Positions 10,801-19,219 of a DNA stretch of 64,000 nt are shown here, in pieces. The stretch lies in assembly GCA_030704615.1 (NCBI GenBank), contig CM060734.1:17420001-17484000 (forward strand). The letters are read 5' to 3'. Position numbers and translations under genes: made by a program. The DNA comes from Takakia lepidozioides. Its lineage: Eukaryota; Streptophyta; Takakiopsida; Takakiales; Takakiaceae. Each line of letters begins with the position of its first letter. Position 1 is the stretch's first letter. Under the pieces are notes generated by a model that searched no databases, was not told the origin of the DNA, and saw only the letters and a list, made by a program, of their open reading frames with translations.

Positions 10801-12240
10801 TTGAGGATGACACACTCCACCATGTAATGCCAGCCAATGTGCTTGGCATGGTTCTGCTTGATGTACTCCCACCAGGCGAGAAGTCGGTGATTCTCGTCCC
10901 ACACAAAGAACATTTTACCCGACATATGGCCGAAGTTGGGATCACCCTTCAGTGTTGCCTCGAATTCGTCGTTGCGAGTGTGCCAGTGGGTATCCCATGT
11001 TGACAATTCCTCCGCAGTGGGTCCACGAGATTCGCCGTCCTCATTCTCAAGGGAAACGTAGAAGGCTGGCGAACCTAGACGGTACCCTTCTCGAAATGCG
11101 AACTTGAGATTATCCACATCTTCGGGAAGTGCCTGCCTGACGATGGGAAGGGAGACCATGCGACAGAGTGGGATTCGAAGAGTCCGCTGGAATACCCTGC
11201 TGCCCAAAACTCTGCCAATGCTACTATGTGTCTCCTCCAACATTGTATCCGCTGCACTTTGGAATTCCTCCGGAGACATTTCTACTGGTGGCGGCAGGGG
11301 CTGAGTAGCTTGAGCATCCCCAACTGGAGCTGCACTCTGGGGAATCTTTGCGGACAATTCTGCAATTGCAGAGGCCTCCTCCGGGCCTTCAGTGGTCAAG
11401 TCTTCCTCAACTGTGGTCAGATCTTGCTGAGAACGTTGAGAGGCAGCACCCTCCTCCGGTACCAGATTGACGGTCGATCCCATTGCCTTTGCTGCAGCAG
11501 AGACGCCCCCAACATCAGCAGGTTGGAAATCAAGCAGGGACAGGGCTTCAGCTCGTGGAATCGGTTTTGCGGGAGACTGCTCCGCCCTCCCCCTGATTGC
11601 CTTGTGCTTCCTCATTCCTGCAGGTGAAGGTGTCTGCTGCAATTGAATCTGCTTCATTCGCCTGGGTGGGGGGGAAACGGCCTGGTCCGGTTCAGAAACA
11701 AGTTGAAGGATGGGCTGCTTCTTCTTTGTCTTTGCTGGAGAAGGGCTAGACCCCTGCTGGCGATTCTCCATGACCTTTGAAGGCGAGTCGCTCTCTGGGG
11801 CTTTGAACTGCAAAGACTTGCCCTTGGAAGCCGCGTCCTTGAAATGCACAGGGCTAGGACCGGCAGGAAGACCCGTGCTCGTGGATCGGCTGGGTGTGCG
11901 TGCTGCAGCTAGCTCCACGGATTCTGCCTGCGGCTCTTCGGATTCCTGCGATCCTTCCAGCACGTCCACCTTTCCGGTTAGGCATGCAAACATCTTCTGC
12001 AGTCAAGTCTCCTAGCATACAGTCTAAGAATTGCAGAAGAAAAATGAGGCGGGTTTCGGTGCTCGATCAGCTGGCGAATCCTGATAGCACGGAGCTCTCA
12101 CTGGTGGCTGGGTTGCCTGCGTGGCCTGATGCTGCGAGATGGCAATCTCCTCCTGTAGACGCATCTGCTTCCTCCCCTTTGGCATTGGCCTACGTCCGAA
12201 GTACAATTTTCGGAGCTTGCGACGATATCTCCTCTGGTGC
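7393..12240 (-). CDS. ParB-like / beta-class DNA methyltransferase gene (inner element)
   Basis: A multi-exon gene reading leftward. The N-terminal region (about 12240-12050) has a basic block, RRKLRKLYFGRRP, also found at 40 kb. Then come the ParB-like exon (10747-11999), middle exons (about 9554-10634), a methyltransferase exon with LDIPDG (8626-9411), motif X/I exons (8266-8530 and 7967-8162) and an acidic C-terminal exon (7393-7861). GT-AG junctions are visible at 10746/10635, 10443/10344, 8625/8531, 8265/8163 and 7966/7862. ParB-like domains fused to N6/N4 amino-methylases are known in phages and bacteria; I infer a sequence-specific DNA modifier. Apparent one-base shifts near 10545 and in the A-tract near 9140 may inactivate it or be assembly errors. 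The array at 12.6-14.3 kb lies upstream, between it and the divergent transposase gene. Confidence 0.7.
7967..8530 (-). CDS. methyltransferase motif X/I/II exons (inner)
   Basis: Exon 8530-8266 starts TKQFDAYCFVKENSTFAFR, continues with DPIDYDVLFNNVP and a TRSLAFIQTIMETC helix, and ends VEGTVLDLICGTG at a GTATGC donor. Exon 8162-7967 completes it as GASMWAGQFSDRHLFAYEED and ends ENPQYE at a GTGAGT donor. After splicing, LDLICGTGAS matches motif I of beta-class N6/N4 methyltransferases (D-P-F-x-G-S-G-T). R-H-L-F-A-Y-E-E-D supplies the motif II acidic residue that binds S-adenosylmethionine. An acidic stretch (DSSDSSESEEE) follows. Confidence 0.7.
8626..9411 (-). CDS. methyltransferase exon with catalytic motif IV LDIPDG (inner)
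   Basis: It begins after a CCTGCAG acceptor with YMKYVLLQTG and CVYTPEMQKQW, continues through a charged EEKRKERR segment, and reaches VQCVNESFLAALDGWA and then CDMIILDIPDGEPVEGLQAL. MVLDDRGCVVVLASRGK (strand plus loop) and KKKWTCINTLGL follow, ending at a GTAATT donor. In beta-class amino-methyltransferases motif IV (usually D/N/S-PP-Y/F) comes before motif I, as here. The third and fourth copies also read VDIPDG or LDIPDG, so the unusual tetrapeptide DIPD is conserved rather than decayed. An A-tract near 9140 seems one base short; the 39-kb copy is continuous through this point. Confidence 0.65.
9554..10634 (-). CDS. middle helical region exons (inner cargo gene)
   Basis: Several short exons link the ParB-like and methyltransferase parts. 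Exon 10634-10444 reads HMLYRVRKTGLTD and, after a one-base shift, ELIQKAVAKTDRTWYRLT. The next exon begins at 10343 and carries KLVKLVAIADPALGKDF and QLEKLHHLSTACVE, matching QLRIADPSFG and EKLHCC at 1.7 kb. Around 9990-9880, RWLSLWNASESIRTMWSFP and WLNRMTWWFQ match the outer copy (RWLQIWNGSQS) and the 63.5-kb copy (RWLEIWNSDQT). Around 9790-9554, a Leu- and Arg-rich exon with LEDYVTRFRCAYKDNLFAR follows. No named domain is recognised; mostly helical composition. Confidence 0.6.
10747..11999 (-). CDS. ParB/sulfiredoxin-like domain exon (inner cargo gene)
   Basis: About 416 codons. The first 230 residues are Pro/Ser/Gln-rich, basic and low in complexity, and look disordered (KTKKKQP, RRMKQIQLQQ, GMRKHKAIRGR). 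The folded part starts near residue 245: MLEETHSSIGRVLG, LRIPLCRMVSLPIVR, GSPAFYVSLENEDGESRG, then MFFVWDENHRLLAW, WHYMVECVILKV and AMADLNS. The hydrophobic-strand / GNHR-like motif / helix arrangement resembles the ParB/Srx fold, which has G-[EN]-HR near this position. Here the usual Gly is Glu (DENHR), whereas the other copies have DGNHR. The exon ends at a GTAAGA donor, the same junction as in the outer copy. Confidence 0.7.
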
Positions 12241-12614
12241 ACGCACTCCCTCCCTCTCAGGTTCGAGCATAAGAAGAACAGAGACAGGGAAAAGGGGCGA
12301 AGAGTGCAGATGGAAAGGGCGCGAGAGGGGTGACTAAGGAGACACGACAAAAGAAGATGAAACAGCGGTGATGCACCACTTGGGTTCAAAAGGGTTGGAC
12401 GAAAGTGTCTCCTCGTGGACTTTGCGACATTACGAAATTTGAATCGTTCAGGGTACGCCTGCCGTTCGAAAAACAAACATCATTATCCAACGAGCAGGCC
12501 GCGCCGCCTCATGCCACTTCAGTCAGATAGAGTGCAGACATGTGCCGCAATTCCGTTGCTCCACATGTTCACATTTCAAGGCATTTCCGTCCCAGCGTCT
12601 GATGAGTTGGAGTG

Positions 12615-14325
12615 AAAATGCGAATGCGGCGCCGCATTTCCGTTAAGTACCATCACGAAGCTACACATCCGTACTTGTTGGAAGAAAATGCAGCACCGCA
12701 TTTCCGTTCCACCTTCACATACCTTAGTTGTTGAACGGAAATACGGTGCCGCATTTCCGTCCCACAGCTCCATGTATGAGATACAAAAGGGAAATGTTGC
12801 GCCGCATTTCCATTCTGGAATGTCGAAAGGTGCGATTCGGACGGAAATGCTCAATCTGAACGGAAATGCGGTACCGCATTTCCGTTCCCCCTTCACATAC
12901 CTTAGTTGTTGAACGGAAATAGGGTGCCGCATTTCCGTCCCACAGCTCCATGTGTGAGATACAAAAGGGAAGTGCGGCGCCGCATTTCCGTTCTGGAATG
13001 TCGAAAGGTGCGATTCGGACGGAAATGCGGCACAACATTTCAGTTCCCGTGGTTCATGATTTTCAATCTGAACGGAAATGCGGTACCGCATTTCCGTTCC
13101 CCCTTCACATACCTTAGTTGATGAACGGAAATGTCGTGCCACATTTCCATTCGGGAAAGTATAGAAATCTCACCTGAACCGAAATGCGGTGCCGCATTTC
13201 CGGTCTGGAAAGTTTGAAGGTCTCACATGGATGGAAATGCGGCACCATATTTCCGTCCCACAGCTCCAGGCCTCATATACAAAACATAAATGCGGCGCCG
13301 CATTTCCGTTCCAGAATGTCGAAAGGTGCGACTCGGACGGAAATGCGATGCCGCATTTCTGTTCCCGTTGTTCACGATTTTCAGTCAGAACGGAAATGCG
13401 GTAGCGCATTTCCGTTCTGTAGAGTATTAAGGTCTGACCCTGGCGGAAATGCGGTGCCGCATTTTTGTTCCACAGCTCCATGCCTCACATACAAAACGGA
13501 AATGCGGCGCCGCATTTCCGTTTTGGAATGTCGGAAGGTGCGACTCCGACGGAAATGCGGTACCGCATTTCAGTTCCGATGGTTCACGATTTTCAGTCAG
13601 AACGGAAATGCGGTACCGCATTTCCGTTCTGGATAGTATGAATGTCTGAAGCGGTCGGAATTGCGCTTTCCCAAGCGGTCGGAATTGCACTCGGCTCCTT
13701 GCATCAGATACAAAACGGAAATGCGGCGCCGCATTTCCGTTCTGGAATGTCGGAAAGTGCGACTCGGACAGAAATGCGGTGCCGCATTTCTGTTCCCGTT
13801 GTTCATAATTCTCAATCAGAATGGAAATGCGGTACCGCATTTCCATTCCACCTTCACATACCGTGCTTGCTGGATGGAAATGCGTTACCGCATTTCCGTT
13901 CTGGAGAGTATGAATGTCTTGTGAGGACGGAATGCGGTGCTGCAACATTTCTATCCCTCAGCTCCATGCGTCAGATATAAAACGGAAATGCGGCGCCGTA
14001 TTTCTGTTCTGGTATGTCGGAAGGTGCGACTGCGACGGAAATGCGGTGCCGCATTTTTGTTCCCGTTGTTCATAATTCTCAATCAGAACGGAAATGCGGT
14101 ACCGCATTTCCGTTCCACCTTCACATACCGTGCTTGCTGGATGGAAATGCGTTACCGCATTTCGTTCTGGAGAGTATAAAGGTTTTCCCCGGACGGAAAC
14201 TCGGTGCCGCATGTCCGTCGTTTTGGTGCATGACCAAGATGCAATACGGAAATGCGGCGCCGTATTTCCGTCCAGCAGCAATCGAAAGAATCACTCCGGA
14301 CGGAAATCTGGAGCCTCATTTCCGC
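12615..14325. repeat. palindrome array 2 of the inner element (divergent promoter region)
   Basis: About 30 palindromes with half-site ACGGAAATGCGG and central pairs CG, CA, TG or TA, spaced mostly 51-56 bp apart (e.g. 13232, 13287, 13338, 13391, 13444, 13498, 13550, 13604). The longest perfect one I found spans 34 bases (13598-13631), with a TA centre. Intervening ~30-bp segments are related to each other (TTCACATACC, CAGCTCCATG, TCGAAAGGTGCGA blocks), so this is a higher-order tandem array. It lies between the 5' ends of the cargo gene and the transposase gene. Confidence 0.95.
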
Positions 14326-14705
14326 ATGCTGAACCTGAATGGGTTGCATTGTTCCGAAACAACACAATTGCGGCCAGTCTTGATGAGCACAACTTGGTTG
14401 TCTGACCGTTTCAACTAACAGTACTGGCACTTGTCAGTGCGAACGTTCTTGTCTGCACCGAGAATACTGCTGGATCCACCCTCAGGAGAAACTATCAGGA
14501 GATGTTATTTCGTCGCCGAATTGGCCATCATTGTCATACTTACTGGCTATGGAATCACACCTCCCACCTTCATACATGTAGCTTGAAACAATATGTGCGA
14601 CTTCAATGTGCGACTTCCAATCGTCGATGGACTCCGCATGGTGCCTGTGAGCCTTGGTCTGTCGCTATACTGAACCTCGCACTTGCTAACTTCGTGCGGT
14701 GTTCG

Positions 14706-17700
14706 ATGGCTCCGAATTCCTACGCTATAGTTTGCTGTCCTCCGCAACTTGGGAGAGCCTGGATCCCAAACGAGGGAGGACTTTGCAGAGTGACTGAAAC
14801 TTACCTTTGTTCCAAATTCAAGCTCAAACCGGGCACAGTTTATTTGGAAGAAGAAAGGAAGGATGTTCCTGGACAGGTTGACGAGACCATTGTCGTGCTA
14901 GGTAACGACGGAGGTTGCAGAATCGAATGGCACGTACCCCCATCAGACACCATCCTGTACTGAGCTGTGGGAATGCCCATTCCCTTTCCGAATCAGTCGC
15001 TGCCCACACCATCCACAAAGGAGTCTGGAAACCGATAGGTGGCCACTGCCAACAGAGAGGTATGCAACGATAATCATTCCCGACCTGGACCGTCAAGACC
15101 CTCCATAGCTTCTCGTGTGGACGTATTCGACATTTCCGACGATGAAGATGAGTGCATTGAGGTCCCCATGTCCTCCACAAGGTCGTTCAAATCCGAGATG
15201 GACGTCTCTGCAGGTGCTACGCATGTACCCTCGAGCATAACTCCAATCCGGTCCATTGTGCAGCTCCCACGGCAACATCACCTCGATGGTTCTCGCTCCG
15301 AGCTGGCTGCTCTCGACTATGCCAAATTTCCGGTCAGGAAGGTAACATATCTGCCTCCCAAAGTCGATGGCAATGTCATCTTCAAGTTTCCACCTGTTAC
15401 TTCGTCAAACAAAGCCTCAGGGATGTTAACAGACATGGATCGAAAGCATGACGGACACCCCTGGTGTGTGACGAAGACCAGTAGCACAAAAATTGCTGAT
15501 GGTGGTCGTGTACGATACGTCCTCTGTGCGGGGAAGCTGAGGTGCCTCAATCCCGCCTGCTTCCACTTTCTTTCCAAAGGAGGGCGGAGAAACGAGACGG
15601 ATTGGACTGGCACAACGCATCATCCATTCATTGTCTACAGCCAAGCTCCTGCGGGTACTTTCAAGTGCGCTCATTGCAAAGAACCACCGACATGCATGTC
15701 CATGTGCAGAGCCAAGCAATATTACGTTATCCATTTGCTCCCGGACTTGACTAGAGCTTGCATACACGTTGGGGTCCACTGCCATCCCTTGGCGAGAGGC
15801 AACATGCGTGAGGCTGTGCAGGAAGCACACGACATCATAAAAGAGGAGATGAAATTGAGCCCCGGAGCCAGACCAAAGCAGATTCAGCTGAAGGCAGCCC
15901 ACAAGATTGCTCTTGGCAAAATCATGTCTGAAGATGGTTCAGACCGAGTGCCCTTGAACGAAGAGGAGATGCTTGACCTGTTGGAGTCCGTCTCGCACGT
16001 TTGTATTCCGAATGTGCGGAATCACATCGTATCTTGCAAGCAGGAGTTTGGCCGGGGGTCGGACATGCACTCAATCCTGGAGGTGAAACGAATGACTAGA
16101 TATGACTACATCCAAGGTAGCAGGTTTCCAGGGCAAGGCAGCGAATCCAATCGTTGTTACATTTTTAAAATGTCGACGTGTGGGCCTAGGAGTGGAGTCG
16201 ACTTGGTCACTCGCATGACAACTGGAAACTTGTCGAATGCTTGGGTGATGTTTGATCACATCAAGCGAATTACAAACCATTAGTGGGTGACTATGGGTGC
16301 GCATGTTTATGACTATCACTCCAAGAGGCTCATGACGATTGCAATCTGCGAGATGAAAGGGGAGGACACACAGTCGGAGATGCATCTGTGGGAGGGCATA
16401 AACAAGCAGATGGCAAGGGCGGGATTGCCAGAGCCCAATTTCAGGGGATTCATGGCAGACAACGCTCAGGCCAACTGGGCAGCAGTGCGGCGTGTGTACG
16501 GTGAGGACCCCAATGTTCCAATGGAGGGGAAAGAGAGATCCTGTGGATTCCATTGGATGCAGAGTCTATCCCACTACACTACCAAATTTGTTGCTAGCTC
16601 ATTCCAGGCTGAACACCGTGTCATTTGTACGGCGTGGAAGGATGCACCCACATTTGATGACGCAGAGGTTAAGTTTGCTATCATCAAGGCTTGGTGGAAC
16701 ACGTCAGGTGCAGTGGAGACAACCAATCTGGGAGCCTTACACAGCTGGTTGGGGTGGTGGCATTTCCGGTATCGATAGTTCGGACAGTACATGCGGGAGG
16801 TATGATGCTGTCATTTTCGTGCAATTGTTTTTCTATTACGGACCTTTCCATTGGTTCATCACCATTGTCTGTGTCCTTGTAGGAGCGGTGCTTGGATTCC
16901 AACACGGACATGCCGAACACGAATATGGCAGAATCAGTGCATTCCTCCTGGCGAGCGTCTTCTGCCGCACATCTGGTGGACGTAGTGACGGCCACAACGG
17001 AGGACATCGACAGAGCAATCATGCAGCAAACCACGTACTACAAGTTCTTGAGCGGGAAACAATGGGGCTTTGGCCGGACAGGGAGGAATTGTTGGTACGA
17101 ACAGCTTCGAGGTCGAAGAATCCACTGAAATGGGCGACAGCATTGCGAGAGAAGATCAAAGGGACGCCTCTGCACCGCAGAGGTGAGCACCTAGAGGGGG
17201 ACGTCCGTACTCGCCCTGTGAGGCGGAGGATTGAAGAGGAACCCGGGTGCGAAGAGGATTCTTGGAGATCCGACAGGAACATTCAGACAGCACCTCGAGG
17301 GCCCGTCATGTTGCCGCACAATGTGTCTTCCAGCAGTGGAAGCCCAAGAAATTCCAGATTGCCATCGCCTTCAAGCGGGGATTCCATGCGAGAAATTCCC
17401 ACCGCTCGCTTGCCCCAGACTGTTATGCAGTATGGCCAAGCCATTGTGGAGACGACTGTGTCTGCGTCACAGTGGAGAATTGCTCGCACAAAGCCGTCGT
17501 TTCGAGGCAGGTGTTCCACAATTCGAGTGGATACACGACAACGTTATTTAGAGATGATAAGGAGGAATCCAGATGGTGATGTCTCTGCTCCTACTTTTAC
17601 AGGAAGATTTGTCCATGCAAAGTTTGCGGAGGCGACAACCACCCAGTTCTGGTTCTGCAGGCACGACATTATGACTTGCGTGTATGGAAAGCCCAAGTAC

Positions 17701-18303
17701 GGCATACAAACAATGCCAAAGGCTCCCCCGATGTGGCCGGTGGAACCAGGCTGTGATCTGAGTCAGGTTGAGGCCGACGCCCTTACCGCCGTAGGATTTC
17801 GGATGGTGCAGCGCACTGACGTCCCCAGACAACCATTTCCGCTTCCACAGCCTCCACCACCGACCCCTGTGAGAGCAAGAACAATGGGACCCGACAGCTC
17901 TAAGCATCCTACACACCGTTGGGGGAAACCGAAGAGGCGGCGACCTCCCTCAAAAGTGAACGAGACAAGGATGGGGAATGCACTTCGGATGAACTGTACA
18001 ATCCAGAGCTCGACAGAAGTGCCCCCACCAGGCTTTGGGTGTGTGTATCAGATGGCCACGGCAGGCTCAGCTGTTTGCAATGAGGTGTACACCATCACCA
18101 TTTCAGAATTACCCACCTGCAATTGCACCGATTTTCAGATCATGGCGAACAAGGGGGCATCATACTGCCCTTGCAAGCATCTGTACTACGTGTACCTAAA
18201 GAGACTCCGGTGTAATTCCACAACTCATCACTTCATACATGCACCAAGGTTGAGCCCCCAAGAGGTGCACACTCTTCTGAATATGGATCCAGGGGACCAG
18301 TGA
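14706..18303 (+). pseudogene. SWIM-finger Mutator-like transposase (inner element)
   Basis: The likely start, MAPNSYAIVCCPPQL, is conserved in the inverted copy at 52794. In order: an N-terminal domain (LCRVTETYLCSKFKL, YLEEERKDVPGQVDE), an acidic linker VFDISDDEDECIEV, a zinc-ribbon-like DNA-binding region (MLTDMDRKHDGHPWCV ... CLNPACFHF ... CAHCKEPP), the catalytic core with WVMFDHIKR, FRGFMADNAQANWAAV (second Asp) and ERSCGFHWMQSL (C/H motif), an 83-bp intron at 16800-16882, and a SWIM finger CNCTDF...CPCKHLYY near 18118-18190. Stops at 14961 (TGA), 15036, 16281 and 16776 (TAG) are CGA or CAG in paralogs. A one-base deletion near 17072 also breaks the frame. This copy is therefore dead. 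Confidence 0.8.
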
Positions 18304-18543
18304 CCTTGGCTTGCGGTCCCAACACAATGGTACGCCCATCCTTTTCGGATAGTAGAACTGTACTGCTGCAAGTAGCTCTGACTCTGGCCACAGAAAGGTC
18401 CGACTTATGGTTACTATTTTGCTCGAACTAAGATAATACTATGTCATTCACTCGTGTTTCCACGTGCATGTATTTTTGTGTGTTAGAGGGTTCCTGTTTT
18501 TCTGCTCTCCCAAACTTTGCTTTCCTCATTCGACCCCCGGCAA

Positions 18544-18662
18544 GGAAATGCGGCGCCGCATTTCCAAGTCACGTCGTAGGTACTGGTAGATGCGGCATTC
18601 ACCAACACCAAACAACCCAGAAATTTCGCACGTGCGAACCCTAATGCGGCACCGCATTTCCT
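18544..18662. repeat. two further inner-type palindromes
   Basis: The GGAAATGCGG-type palindrome is at 18544-18565 with centre CG, and a second with centre CA at about 18639-18662. They are 3' of the transposase and just inside the right end. Confidence 0.9.
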
Positions 18663-19006
18663 AGTTGACTTGCAAAACTTTCCCGCCGAATACTGGAAGA
18701 TGACAGAAATGTGCAGACTCTATTGGTTCAGTCGCGGCAAAAGGGTCAGCTTCATTCCAATGTTAAGGCATGTAAAACCGCGGAATACTCTATACAGGCC
18801 AGTATGCGACGTCCTTTTGCCGTGGTATACTGGATTTCTCGTTGCACGGTCACTCATTTCTATGAGCGGATCTAAAAAACCATGAGCGGAGTTGTTACTG
18901 ACGACATATCTTCGCGCTGGTCCTTTGACCTTTGACGGCAAGGTCAAATATAAAACTATTATTTTAATACTTGTTTAATCTGCCGCATTTCCAAATTTGG
19001 AGGAGT

Positions 19007-19104
19007 CCGCTCATGAAATCCGCGTGTCTTAGACTTCGACTCACCGCTCATGCGGCTCATGCGGCTCATGGTTCATGGTTTCTGCTCATGAAATAGTAAA
19101 CCTC
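19007..19104 (-). repeat. inner element right terminal inverted repeat
   Basis: CCGCTCATG and GCGGCTCATG units lead to GAAATAGTAAACCTC at the edge, the inverse of the left end. Additional CATGAGCGG copies lie at 18862-18893. Confidence 0.85.
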
Positions 19105-19219
19105 GTAAGAACAAATCCACTTCAAGAATGCCAATACCAACAGAAGCAGAAAGGGTAATAAGAGAGCGAAGGGAGGTGCCTCACGAAATTTGGAGGCAAC
19201 TTACAATGCGACCACTCAC

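Larger units (their letters stand above)
3972..19104. mobile_element. inner (nested) Mutator-like transposon, 15.1 kb, most complete copy
   Basis: The ends are GGGGGCTGCTATTTCATGAG on the left and, read inward from the right, GAGGTTTACTATTTCATGAG. Both are followed by tandem CATGAGC(C/G) motifs. The direct repeat GTAAGAACA flanks it exactly at 3963-3971 and 19105-19113. Removing the element and one repeat copy restores an intron of the outer cargo gene. From left to right it holds a captured gypsy fragment, two divergent paralogous genes of unknown function, palindrome array 1, the ParB-methyltransferase gene (minus), palindrome array 2, a SWIM transposase pseudogene (plus) and two more palindromes. 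It is the most complete example of the system in the window. Confidence 0.92.

Noticed and set aside
12615-14325. CRISPR-like repeat-spacer array
   Set aside because: Repeats are symmetric and variable, the ~30-bp linkers are related to each other rather than unique, the setting is a plant nuclear transposon, and no cas genes are present.
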